53,548 nucleotides of DNA from Flavobacteriales bacterium (GTDB lineage: Bacteria > Bacteroidota > Bacteroidia > Flavobacteriales_C > GCA-002722245): positions 16,886 to 70,433 of the forward strand of contig PBEC01000003.1 in assembly GCA_002717515.1 (NCBI GenBank), written 5' to 3'. This document shows, in pieces, positions 1 to 7,269 of this stretch (its first letter is position 1; each line of letters opens with the position of its first letter). The translations under genes were made by a program, and so were the position numbers. Under the pieces are notes generated by a model. It made no database searches, was not told the origin of the DNA, and saw only the letters and a list, made by a program, of their open reading frames with translations.

Positions 1-24
1 CCACCTGTTTCAAACAGATTACCC

Positions 25-113
25 GGTGCGATGGGTGAGTGGCTGAAACCACCAGTTTGCTAAACTGGCGTACGGAGCAATCCGTACCGGGGGTTCGAAT
101 CCCCCTCACACCG
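25..113 (+). tRNA. tRNA-Ser(GCT)
   Basis: Class II tRNA cloverleaf read by hand. The anticodon loop TTGCTAA gives anticodon GCT, which reads AGC/AGU serine codons. The long variable arm (about 71-86, TACGGA..TCCGTA) is typical of tRNA-Ser. The T-arm is GGGGG-TTCGAAT-CCCCC at 89-105. The acceptor stem pairs 25-31 with 106-112, but position 29 (C) faces 108 (A), a mismatch. The discriminator is G113, followed by CA rather than a full CCA. Confidence 0.95.
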
Positions 114-123
114 CAGAATAAAC

Positions 124-158
124 AAACCTCTTTAGTACAAAAACTGAAGGGGTTTTTT
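124..158 (+). terminator. Hairpin and T-run after tRNA-Ser
   Basis: AAACCTCTT (124-132) pairs with AAGGGGTTT (147-155), with one G-T wobble, and is followed by a run of six T. It looks like a rho-independent terminator for the tRNA transcript. Confidence 0.6.
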
Positions 159-175
159 ATTTGCACTAACTTGAA

Positions 176-240
176 GGGGGGATGAGAACCAAAAGGGTTC
201 GTAACGAGTTCATGAGGACGGAGGACGAATAATCCCCCTC
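176..240 (+). other. Structured stem element closed on the tRNA-Ser tail copy
   Basis: GGGGGAT (177-183) can pair with ATCCCCC (232-238). Inside it GAACC (186-190) and GGTTC (196-200) form a second hairpin. The right arm belongs to a duplicate of the tRNA-Ser 3' end. The arrangement resembles a T-stem whose loop has been replaced by about 48 nt. I do not recognise a named RNA family. It may be a small mobile or tRNA-derived element, or a structured 3' trailer. Confidence 0.45.
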
Positions 241-254
241 ACACCGCAGAATAA
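231..254 (+). repeat. Direct repeat of the tRNA-Ser 3' end
   Basis: The 24 bases at 231-254 are identical to 98-121, which span the T-loop edge, T-stem, acceptor strand and 8 bases beyond the tRNA. Spacing is 133 bp. Duplications of tRNA 3' ends are the usual footprint of site-specific integration, but no integrase is present here, so this could be an att scar or part of a small dispersed element. Confidence 0.8.
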
Positions 255-293
255 GCAATAGGTTGCCTTTATTTAATTCCTGAGAATAATATA

Positions 294-632
294 TTACGAA
301 GGTTTATTTGAATCTATATTGTTCTCCTTCTTGTTTAATGGTGCTTTAAGAAAAAGAAGTAAAAAGGCAATGGCTATGAATAATGTCGACGAATAAATAT
401 AGCTACGAATACTCATATCGAACATTTCAGGTATTCCATTAATTAGAGCGTTGTAAATGTTTTTAATTAGAAAATAACCAAATAAAGCAATCGGAAAGTA
501 AGATATTTTTTTAAAAACTTCCTTACGGCTAAAAAAATAAAGTATGGGAAATGTTAAAATAATTATTCCTTTAATCAACAAAATATCTCCAACAAACCAA
601 ATGTGATTTTCCATGAAAACAAAACTAATCAC
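294..632 (-). CDS. Small membrane protein, unrecognised
   Basis: A 112-residue protein of no family I recognise. It begins MISFVFMENH and has three likely membrane segments: about residues 10-35, 47-62 and 77-95. The C-terminus is short and charged (KKENNIDSNKPS). It stands alone on the minus strand between the tRNA-Ser repeat and a copy of the dispersed repeat at 664-742, so it belongs to the variable zone. The start could instead be Met7. The composition (Ile, Phe and Leu rich with a clear helix pattern) supports a real gene, but there is no independent support for its expression or role. Confidence 0.5.
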   Translation of the reverse strand: MISFVFMENHIWFVGDILLIKGIIILTFPILYFFSRKEVFKKISYFPIALFGYFLIKNIYNALINGIPEMFDMSIRSYIYSSTLFIAIAFLLLFLKAPLNKKENNIDSNKPS

Positions 633-663
633 AACCTACGAGTAATTTAATAGTAGTCGTCAC

Positions 664-742
664 TTTTTTGTTGTATAATTCTGGGTGTGAATATATGGGA
701 TGATTTATTTTTGTTTTTTGGGGAGCTCTTTAAAAGTGAGCG
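664..742 (+). repeat. Dispersed intergenic repeat, copy A
   Basis: Shares TTTTTTGTTGTATAATTCTG and the following GGATGATTTATTTTTG-like stretch with copies near 1971, 3870 and 4433, and ends with TAAAAGTGAGCG, which opens copy D. The central hairpin is missing here. Confidence 0.6.
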
Positions 743-853
743 TCCCTATTTAAAATAAAATTATCAAATAATAAAATAAATTATTCCATTTTTTTTTTGC
801 TCCGTTCGGCATAACTTAAGCGAGCTTGGCTCTGCACTCTCTTTTCGCAAAAA

Positions 854-1714
854 TTAATCCCTGAGGCAACGGACAGAAAAACCGTAAGACTTATTGATGT
901 CGTACCTGTATACGAGGCCACCGACGAGGCCACCGTAGCTGCTCAAAATGCGGGCCCAAGCATTGCTTGTACTGCTCTGCGAAGAACTCCACCAGTAACC
1001 GGAGTAACCAATGATGCCGAAATAACCACTGTAGTTGCGGTAACCCCCCGGAAACCCATTCCATCCATAATTATCTGTTCCGTTTCCATCTTCATCCCAA
1101 CCTGAAGTAGATTTTAACGCTTTCCCTTCTGTTCCATCATGTCCATTTGCCTCCAAATAATCGTTTAATACAGTCCATTCCGCATCTGTTGGTACGTGCC
1201 AACCTGTTGGACATAATTTACCTGTTTCTACTGTAAACCAATTATACAATTTACCATAGATAGAATCGTATTGATTATCGTTATCGAATTGATTATCGTT
1301 ATCGAATTGATTATCGTAATCGTAATGAGACCAAGCTCCAGTTGTATCTTTATGCCATTGAGTTCCATCCGTTACGTTAGGAATAACAGTTCCATCAGAA
1401 TATTTAGTAGTCCTTAAGTTCTCTGATATCCATTCCTGAGTTCCTATTATTACAGACTTGTATGTATTCCCGTCAATATCAGTAGCTCCTTCTCCGTATT
1501 CGACTGAAGATGAGTTAGATGCTGCATCTATTGTGTCATCACCTGTACTGGAATCTGTTACATCGTTGCCCTTCTCTTCCTTTACCGTCTTTTTTTCTGC
1601 CCAGGCTTTAATTGTACTTGATTGTTTTTCTGCTTGTTCAACATATTTATTCTTTTTAGTGTCGGAGCAGGAAATAAATCCTATTGCTATAAGTCCGAGA
1701 AGTATCTTTTTCAT
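854..1714 (-). CDS. FISUMP-domain lipoprotein
   Basis: A 286-residue secreted protein. The N-terminus has a lipoprotein signal with lipobox GFISC, so it is probably anchored in an outer or inner membrane leaflet. After a low-complexity linker (about 20-75), residues 77-286 match the FISUMP domain (Fibrobacter succinogenes major paralogous domain, TIGR02145): DGNTYKSVIIGTQEW near the start, CPTGWHVPTDAEW in the middle, and WWSSS followed by SVRCLRD at the end. FISUMP proteins are common, often multicopy surface proteins in Bacteroidota and Fibrobacteres, and their role is not settled. A tandem repeat encodes a DNDNQF motif at about residues 131-148. No partner gene is adjacent. Confidence 0.85.
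   Translation of the reverse strand: MKKILLGLIAIGFISCSDTKKNKYVEQAEKQSSTIKAWAEKKTVKEEKGNDVTDSSTGDDTIDAASNSSSVEYGEGATDIDGNTYKSVIIGTQEWISENLRTTKYSDGTVIPNVTDGTQWHKDTTGAWSHYDYDNQFDNDNQFDNDNQYDSIYGKLYNWFTVETGKLCPTGWHVPTDAEWTVLNDYLEANGHDGTEGKALKSTSGWDEDGNGTDNYGWNGFPGGYRNYSGYFGIIGYSGYWWSSSQSSTSNAWARILSSYGGLVGGLVYRYDINKSYGFSVRCLRD
1271..1324 (-). repeat. 18-bp tandem repeat inside the FISUMP gene
   Basis: Three head-to-tail units of TTGATTATCGTTATCGAA; the first two are identical and the third has two changes. Being 18 bp long, gain or loss of a unit keeps the frame and adds or removes six residues (DNDNQF). Likely a length-variable site. Confidence 0.85.
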
Positions 1715-1970
1715 TTATATTTTTTGTGTTATTTATTAAATTGAAACCTTTAAAAAGCGTAAAATTTACAGTATGGTTTCGTTATTTTTAAACCGAAATA
1801 AAGGTATTTATAATCAAGGAAAACCACAACGAGATAACTACTTTAAAATCGTGAAAAAAAACACAATACAGCGCTACATATTGCCTACTATAAACAGTTT
1901 AACCTTTATAAAAACTTGGTGACAGTCACCAAATAAAAGTTGAATTAAATATAGACCCTCACTTTTTTTA

Positions 1971-2066
1971 AGCGAACAAAAGAAATTCAAGGAAAGAGAA
2001 GTCTTGCCTTTTTTGTTGTGTAATTCTGGGGGTTAGTTTATTGGATGGTTTATTTTTGTGACCTTT
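1971..2066 (+). repeat. Dispersed intergenic repeat, copy B
   Basis: Contains AGCGAACAAAAGAAATT, an imperfect hairpin (AAGGAAAGA at 1989-1997 with TCTTGCCTT at 2002-2010), TTTTTTGTTGTGTAATTCTG, and GGTTAGTTTATTGGATGGTT at 2031-2050. It is the longest copy. The gap 1715-1970 upstream shows no coding or structural signal that I can support. Confidence 0.75.
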
Positions 2067-2070
2067 TTTT

Positions 2071-2235
2071 GAAGAAAAGTTATTTAATAAAATCAACTTT
2101 AGGGAAGACATTATTAATAGCATTCACTAAGCTAATTATTTGCATTAGAAAATAGATAGTTTTGTTCCTATCATAGGAGATATAGATGTTTCTGATAAGA
2201 ACATTATTATAAGGAGATTAATTATGGAAAATTAA
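2071..2235 (+). pseudogene. Decayed 3' end of an unknown gene
   Basis: One frame reads as ordinary protein over 54 codons to a TAA at 2233-2235, broken by only two stops: TAA at 2128-2130 and TAG at 2146-2148. The pieces are EEKLFNKINFREDIINSIH, then ANYLH, then KIDSFVPIIGDIDVSDK and NIIIRRLIMEN. Both stops are one C-to-T change away from glutamine codons (CAA, CAG). The frame begins directly after repeat copy B, as if the repeat or a deletion removed the 5' part. The family is not recognised. Confidence 0.5.
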
Positions 2236-2265
2236 TTTAGTGATTGTAAAAAAAAAAATTGAAAG

Positions 2266-2643
2266 ATGATCAAATTCATTTCTGTTATCCTAGTTTCTTT
2301 TCTTACAATATACTCTTGTAAATCAAATATTGAAGGAGTTTATCTATCAAAAAAAAATAATATAACCCATGAAGACAATAAATCAATCATTTTTTTTGAA
2401 GGTTATGTTGGTTATATTTTCGAATATGGGTATGCTGAAGGCGGTGCTGAAGTTTTTAAGGGTGAATTTGATTACCGAGTGATTAACGATACAATATTTA
2501 TAGATACGTGCTGGAATTTTAATTCTGACTGCTATGTTTTCGAACTTGATTCTACTTACTTTATAAAAAAAAGACGAAAACTAATTCATTATCCTTCTGA
2601 ATCTAGGTTCGTTTTCAAAAAGAATTTAATTCCTAGACATTAG
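2266..2643 (+). CDS. Small lipoprotein, unrecognised
   Basis: A 125-residue protein. The first 18 residues form a lipoprotein signal peptide with lipobox TIYSC. The mature part is short and beta-rich, with aromatic residues spaced through it (FFEGYVGYIFEYGYAEGG, then YRVINDTIFIDTCW). This pattern resembles small lipocalin-like or single-sheet periplasmic proteins, but no family can be named. It sits alone between a decayed gene remnant and the YwqK/TonB_C gene. An A-tract (2248-2256) precedes the ATG, as is common for Bacteroidota translation starts. Confidence 0.6.
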   Translation: MIKFISVILVSFLTIYSCKSNIEGVYLSKKNNITHEDNKSIIFFEGYVGYIFEYGYAEGGAEVFKGEFDYRVINDTIFIDTCWNFNSDCYVFELDSTYFIKKRRKLIHYPSESRFVFKKNLIPRH

Positions 2644-2849
2644 TGATTAAATAGTTGATCTCACTTTTTTGGGCAGGAAAGTCTTGGTTTTTTACAAAGA
2701 TTTCTTTTTAGATAACTTGGCTGAGTTAGTTGCGTTCATTTCTTTATTTAATTTCCCAAAGTTGTTTTAAAAAAAGAAAAAAAGGATAGAATTGATCTGG
2801 TGAATGGAGCAAGTTTTTTTAACTTATTCCGTTAATACAAAAATATGTC

Positions 2850-3818
2850 ATGAGTGAATTGTCAAAAAATACGTTTTTAATACTTTTTGTTCTGATAAGC
2901 TTTTTGTCCAGTGCTCAAAGCTTAAATTTTTCTTTGAATAAATATAGAGAGATTACAGCTGAAGAATTTTATATGAATGATTTGAAAAAAATTACTGTTA
3001 CTAATTTAAATAATCATAAGTTGATTTCATATTGGAATATTAAAGGTTTTTTAGAGGAAGAAGTTTTGGTCAATGACTCTTCAGTCAGCTACAAAATATA
3101 TTTCGAAAATGGTAATGTATATGAAGAGGGAAGCTACAAAAACGATTCAGAACCTTCTGGAATTTGGAAGTGGTACTATTCTTCCGGGGAATTGTACTCT
3201 ACTCAAGACTTTAATGATGTTATAGGTAATTATATTAGTTATTTTAAGAATGGATTTGTTAAAGAAAAGGGGCTCAGGTTTAAAGGAGGTTTAAAAATTG
3301 GGAAGTGGAAAATTTATTCAAACTCTGGAAGTTTGCTAAATACCTGTTTTTATAACAAACCTTACAGTTTTTATAAAGAAAATGAAATAGTAATGGAAAT
3401 AGAACCGGACTCATGTACTACGCTTTTAATTGAGAAAAAAAGTAATTACAAAAAAGAGCTTGATTCAATATATCAATTTTTTGATTCAACATACCACTTG
3501 ATACTTAGTGAGCACATAACCTTAGAATCTTGTCAAGATTCAAAAAGTAAACATCGATGTAATGCTATTTATTTTGAAAACAAACTGAAAAACAATTCAA
3601 AAGATTTAAATATTGAAAACAAATCATTTTCTATACAGGTAATGTTAAAGGTTTCATCCAATGATAAACTAGAAGAGGTAAGAATACTCAATGGCTCAGG
3701 CTATAATGCAGTTGATGAGTTTATTATTAAAGAAATTAAAAAGATGAGTTTTATATCAGGGATGTTGTTTAAGGAGAAAGTAAATTCATATTATAATATA
3801 TCCATTCAATGGCAGTGA
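2850..3818 (+). CDS. Secreted protein with YwqK-type repeats and a TonB_C-like end
   Basis: A 322-residue protein with an N-terminal Sec signal (cleavage probably after SSAQS, about residue 24). Residues 85-175 hold MORN-like repeats of the 'YwqK family antitoxin' type: YFENGNVYEEGSYKN, GIWKWYYSSGELY, ISYFKNGFVKEKG and GKWKIYSNSGSL. The last 75 residues look like a TonB C-terminal domain: a strand pair, then VRILNGSGYNAVDEFIIKE and a closing YNISIQWQ. In Bacteroidota such proteins are usually exported and are not proven antitoxins. No toxin gene is adjacent. The likely place of action is the periplasm or cell surface; binding partners are unknown. Confidence 0.7.
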   Translation: MSELSKNTFLILFVLISFLSSAQSLNFSLNKYREITAEEFYMNDLKKITVTNLNNHKLISYWNIKGFLEEEVLVNDSSVSYKIYFENGNVYEEGSYKNDSEPSGIWKWYYSSGELYSTQDFNDVIGNYISYFKNGFVKEKGLRFKGGLKIGKWKIYSNSGSLLNTCFYNKPYSFYKENEIVMEIEPDSCTTLLIEKKSNYKKELDSIYQFFDSTYHLILSEHITLESCQDSKSKHRCNAIYFENKLKNNSKDLNIENKSFSIQVMLKVSSNDKLEEVRILNGSGYNAVDEFIIKEIKKMSFISGMLFKEKVNSYYNISIQWQ

Positions 3819-3869
3819 TAGAGCATCTACAATGCCATTTAGATAGAACTGCAAAATAGGGGACATAAT

Positions 3870-3966
3870 CTTTCCTTTTTTGTTTTGTAATTCTAGGGGT
3901 TAGTTTATTGGATGGTTTAATTATGTTTTTTTGTTATTCTGGTTGTTAGTTTATTTTTGGTTTTTG
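3870..3966 (+). repeat. Dispersed intergenic repeat, copy C with a partial second copy
   Basis: TCTTTCCTTTTTTGTTTTGT leads into TAATTCTAGG and GGTTAGTTTATTGGATGGTT. A shorter degenerate copy follows at 3928-3966 (TTTTGTTATTCTGGTTGTTAG). The left hairpin arm is degraded. Confidence 0.7.
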
Positions 3967-4006
3967 AGGGGATTTGGATGTCTTTTTTATTTTAATTCGT
4001 AAGAAA

Positions 4007-4428
4007 ATGGGAAATAATAAAACTCTAACATTTAAAACTAGCCAACCAATTTTGTTGTTGGTTGGATGGAATTTTTTTTTAAGTTTATTTGGTTTGTTAT
4101 TAGGCTCATATATTGCTATTATAATATCCTTATCAATAACTTTAATGCTTCTACCAATTCATTGGTTGAGAAAAAAAATAATCCTTACAGATTCAAGGGT
4201 AATAGTTAAAATTGAACTATTTGGTAAAACGATTTATAAAAATAGTTATCAAAATAATTGCGAATATTTAATTATTGAATCATCCGTTGTAACAATTGAT
4301 ATTGCAGACGCTTCGAATATATATATATTAACCTTCCAGGTGGTGACATATCTCTTTGGGGAGGTCATGATAAGGTTATAAAAACTTTAAAAAGAAATAA
4401 AGTAAAATATAAGTTGAAGGACAAATAG
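4007..4428 (+). pseudogene. Membrane protein gene frameshifted at an AT tract
   Basis: From ATG 4007 the frame encodes MGNNKTLTFKTSQP, two membrane helices (about residues 15-50) and a PH-like beta domain (IILTDSRVIVKIELFGKT). At 4317-4328 there is an (AT)6 tract. As written, the frame runs on to a stop at 4379-4381 with an implausible tail. Removing one AT unit joins it to a frame reading NLPGGDISLWGGHDKV and then IKTLKRNKVKY, ending at TAG 4426-4428, which fits the upstream domain far better. So this is a recent frameshift, a phase-variable gene, or a sequencing error. A TTG at 3974 is a poorer start. The family resembles small bacterial PH-domain membrane proteins; function unknown. Confidence 0.6.
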
Positions 4429-4432
4429 GGGG

Positions 4433-4500
4433 CTGTTTAAAAGTGAGCGAACAAAAGAAATTAAGGAAAGAGAAATCTTTCCTTTTTTGCTGTGTACTTA
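4433..4500 (+). repeat. Dispersed intergenic repeat, copy D
   Basis: Starts TTTAAAAGTGAGCGAACAAAAGAAATT, then a perfect hairpin AAGGAAAGA-GAAA-TCTTTCCTT (4463-4484) with a T-run, then GCTGTGTACTT. It could act as a terminator. Beyond it, 4501-4706 shows nothing I can call. Confidence 0.75.
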
Positions 4501-4706
4501 TAGAGTTTACATTAATCAACCCATTATTATTAATCTTTACGAAACAACTCAACTTTTGACTTTAAATTTCTTTAAGAATTCAGCGCTAATTAAAAAGGAG
4601 TTTTGAACGTGTTTACCTTGATATTTTGTTCATGTGATAATCCATTAATTTTATATCTTCATCCGGTAATAATGAAACACAATTAATATATTATCGTAGT
4701 GAGAGC

Positions 4707-5213
4707 ATGATAAATTATTTTCTTAAAACACAGGTTTTGGCCCTCTCTGTTTTTGTATTATGGGGGTGTGGTGAACCGGAACCGATTAAAACGGATGTTC
4801 AAAAATTGGAAACAATTGCTCGTGGTCCGCTTTTTGAAGGAGTTAATACTGCAACAGTTGAATTTGATATTCAGAAAATACTCCCAAATGAGGTAAAAAA
4901 GGAACAACTTAGTGAGGTTAGAATAAAGAGTATTCAGCTTGCTTTGGCAGATTCAGCTGCACCTGTTCCAAATTCTTTTACCGTTTTGTTGGCATCTCCC
5001 AATACAAGTATGAAAGAATGTGGGTTTATACAGGAGGAGTCGATTAAATCAAATGATTACAATGTTAGTTTAGCAAAGGAACAAGAGTTTCTGGAAGAGA
5101 TTCTTCAAGATAAAATGCAAACTCTTGTAATCGATTTCGATCTCAAGGAAGATTGGTTCGATGACTACACAGTTACTGCTGTTATTGATTGGGAATTAAA
5201 ATTTAAAAATTAA
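4707..5213 (+). CDS. Lipoprotein, first gene of an envelope operon
   Basis: A 168-residue lipoprotein with lipobox LWGC near residue 21. The mature protein is a beta-rich domain with no family that I recognise. Motifs visible are VEFDIQKILPNEVK and IKSIQLALADSA in the middle, and a final VIDWELKFK strand. The layout is like small Bacteroidota lipoproteins that describe an immunoglobulin-like fold. It is followed 6 nt later by the DUF2147 gene and then by a barrel gene, all on the same strand with 5-6 nt gaps, so the three are almost certainly one transcript and may act together in the outer membrane. Confidence 0.65.
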   Translation: MINYFLKTQVLALSVFVLWGCGEPEPIKTDVQKLETIARGPLFEGVNTATVEFDIQKILPNEVKKEQLSEVRIKSIQLALADSAAPVPNSFTVLLASPNTSMKECGFIQEESIKSNDYNVSLAKEQEFLEEILQDKMQTLVIDFDLKEDWFDDYTVTAVIDWELKFKN

Positions 5214-5219
5214 AACGTT

Positions 5220-5687
5220 ATGAAAAAGTTTAAAATATTATCTATTATCCTGGGAGGATTATTTCTGTTTACATCAATGTCTTATAAAACTGATGAAGGT
5301 GATAAGCTCATAGGTGTTTGGGAACCCAGCAATAAAAAGGCTAAAATCAAAATTGATAAAATATCAGGTAAGTATTATGGTAAAATCGTTTGGCTGAGAG
5401 AGCCGATTGATCCTGTCACAAAAAAGCCTAAAACCGATAAAAACAACCCAGATGAAAGTTTGAAAAATGTTCCTCTTAAGGGGTTCCGAATGTTAAAGGA
5501 TTTTGTTTATAAAGGTGATGGAGAGTGGGCCGATGGTACAATTTACGATCCTCAGAACGGAAGTACGTACAATTGTGTGATTAAATTGAGAGATGATAAT
5601 ACTCTGGACATAAGAGGGTATATTGGTTTGAAAACTTTTGGTCGAACAGACGTCTGGAAAAGATTAGTCATGAAAAAGAAAAAGTAA
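5220..5687 (+). CDS. DUF2147 domain secreted protein
   Basis: A 155-residue protein with an N-terminal signal peptide (residues 1 to about 20). The rest matches DUF2147: LIGVWEPSNKKAKIKI at the start, GKYYGKIVWLREP, then DPQNGSTYNCVIKL and LDIRGYIGLKTFGRTDVWKR at the end. DUF2147 proteins are small exported beta domains, resembling lipocalins, of unknown activity. The gene is the middle member of a tight operon between a lipoprotein and an outer-membrane barrel. Length is as expected for the family. Confidence 0.85.
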   Translation: MKKFKILSIILGGLFLFTSMSYKTDEGDKLIGVWEPSNKKAKIKIDKISGKYYGKIVWLREPIDPVTKKPKTDKNNPDESLKNVPLKGFRMLKDFVYKGDGEWADGTIYDPQNGSTYNCVIKLRDDNTLDIRGYIGLKTFGRTDVWKRLVMKKKK

Positions 5688-5692
5688 AAATT

Positions 5693-6766
5693 ATGAATTT
5701 AAAAGCTCTAATGTTTTCATTGTTTCTTCTTCCTCTGGTAACAGTTGCACAAGAAGAAGAGGAGGAGGATTACAGTATGTATGATGATTTAGAATATGCG
5801 GATGAGAGTTCTACCACATTCGTAAGTCCAAAAATCATTGGGTTGAGTCCTAATCGTTTCATAAATGTTGCCTGGGATGTGCAGTCTCCCTATACAATGA
5901 ATGCATCTGAAATAAATGATTATGCTCCAGATGCTTCATGGACAACGAACGAATCCAGTAATGTTAGTTATACCGGGGGGTTAAGATTAAATGCAAATAT
6001 CCCTGTAGTTTCAAGAAACAATATCGTTTGGCAAATGGGAGCCAACTACATGAATACTAACTTTAGTATTGATGAGGCCGATCCATCAAACGATCCTATA
6101 TTGTCAGAACTAAACAGGCATTCTTTGAGTACAGGTGGATTATTCACTACTGTTTTTAAGCCCATAAATGATAAACAATTTTTAATATTCCAAGGTCAGG
6201 CTGACTATAATGGAAATTACACCTTTAGTGATTTTCATTCTTTAGGGCTTACCAAATATAGTGCTGCGGTTTTGTGGGGGAAAAGTCCTCATGACAGATT
6301 GCAATGGGCGATTGGAGCATCAAGAACCTATAGGGTTGGAGAGTTGAATTATGTGCCCATCGTAATGTATAACTGGACGTCTAAAAGAGAAAAATGGGGA
6401 ACAGAAATTTTATTTCCTGCCCGGGCACATGGTAAGTATTGGGTGAACAAGAGCAGCTTGATCATGTTTGGATACGAACTGGAGGGGGGAAGCTACCATT
6501 TATCAGGTTTGTCTAATAACGGGAATAGTTTTGAATTAAGAAGAGGAGAGGTAAGACCTCGAATTGAGTGGAATAGAAAGCTTGTTGGGTTTTTTTGGTT
6601 GAACGCACAGTTGGGTGCACGAATAAATTATGGTTTTGCCTATGATGAACTAGAAAACGGTAAGGAATTCTTTAGAGGCTTTGTTGGAGATGACGAAATT
6701 AAAGCCTTTTCTTCTCTGGGAACCTCTCTGTATGGTTTAGTAGGAATTAGCTTTGTAAGCTTATAA
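5693..6766 (+). CDS. Outer-membrane beta-barrel protein (DUF6268-like)
   Basis: A 357-residue protein with a signal peptide ending at VTVAQ, then an acidic stretch (EEEEEDYSMYDD). From about residue 45 it shows alternating aromatic strands typical of a barrel, and ends SLYGLVGISFVSL, with a C-terminal strand suited to BAM recognition. The overall pattern resembles the DUF6268 outer-membrane family; this is a family guess from layout, not a verified match. Third gene of the operon, 5 nt after the DUF2147 gene, and closed by a strong terminator hairpin at 6806-6832. Confidence 0.6.
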   Translation: MNLKALMFSLFLLPLVTVAQEEEEEDYSMYDDLEYADESSTTFVSPKIIGLSPNRFINVAWDVQSPYTMNASEINDYAPDASWTTNESSNVSYTGGLRLNANIPVVSRNNIVWQMGANYMNTNFSIDEADPSNDPILSELNRHSLSTGGLFTTVFKPINDKQFLIFQGQADYNGNYTFSDFHSLGLTKYSAAVLWGKSPHDRLQWAIGASRTYRVGELNYVPIVMYNWTSKREKWGTEILFPARAHGKYWVNKSSLIMFGYELEGGSYHLSGLSNNGNSFELRRGEVRPRIEWNRKLVGFFWLNAQLGARINYGFAYDELENGKEFFRGFVGDDEIKAFSSLGTSLYGLVGISFVSL

Positions 6767-6805
6767 AGAGCGTATTCATTCTTTTACTGACTAAAGAAAT
6801 AAATT

Positions 6806-6832
6806 AAAGGAAAGAGAAATCTTTCCTTTTTT
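6806..6832 (+). terminator. Terminator hairpin, dispersed repeat copy E
   Basis: AAAGGAAAGA (6806-6815), loop GAAA, TCTTTCCTTT (6820-6829) and a T-run. It carries the same hairpin core as repeat copies B and D, flanked by AAAGAAATAAATT and by TTTTTAAAAGTAAG, so one repeat copy serves as the operon terminator. Confidence 0.8.
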
Positions 6833-6930
6833 ATTATTTGCTTTTTAAAAGTAAGACAGGTAACAAAACAGAGTACATTATCATTGTTAATGATAAACTT
6901 TAAAAACTGATATTGAGTAATTTGTTTAAA

Positions 6931-7269
6931 CTAGAAGGCGGAGTAGTAAATAATTAAAAAAGTTAAATATAGTATTGTAATGCCCAAACCACTGAATAAA
7001 GACCATTCAAAAACTTTCTTGTTTTCCGCTTTTTCAGTATCGTTTAAGTTTTTCTTTTTGCCTCTGTTTTTCTTCCAAATGTAATATAACCCTATGATAA
7101 ATAAGGTGATTAAAACAAGAGTTCTCAGTATTGCTAACCCAAGAGCAATTAATACATCAACGTAAAACCATGCTAAAATTAAAAATAGAGTCAGTAAATA
7201 TTGTTCTAATTGAAGTAATAGAACAAAAATTAAAACAAGAGGGTTGATAAAAATGCTGGTATGAAATTT
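6931..7269 (-). pseudogene. Membrane-protein frame without a usual start codon
   Basis: The minus strand is open from a TAA at 7272-7270 to a TAG at 6933-6931, giving 112 codons. The translation is strongly protein-like: FINPLVLIFVLLLQLEQYL, then LAWFYVDVLIALGLAILR, a third helix, a lysine-rich loop (WKKNRGKKKNLND) and a last helix GLGITILYLTFLIIYY. No ATG, GTG or TTG lies in frame near the 5' end; ATT at 7254 is the only early alternative. It is either a gene with a rare start, a 5'-truncated remnant, or a frameshifted one. Topology suggests four helices. Family not recognised. Confidence 0.4.

Noticed and set aside
177-240. Hammerhead ribozyme likeness (GATGAG, a hairpin, then CGTAA)
   Set aside because: The invariant CUGAUGA and GAAA core elements are changed at several positions and no cleavage site or third stem fits, so I did not call it.
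783-850. A more GC-rich stretch (GCTCCGTTCGGCATAACTTAAG) downstream of the FISUMP gene
   Set aside because: Single copy here with no pairing arms or repeats; could be a dispersed element of the genome but there is no support from this window.
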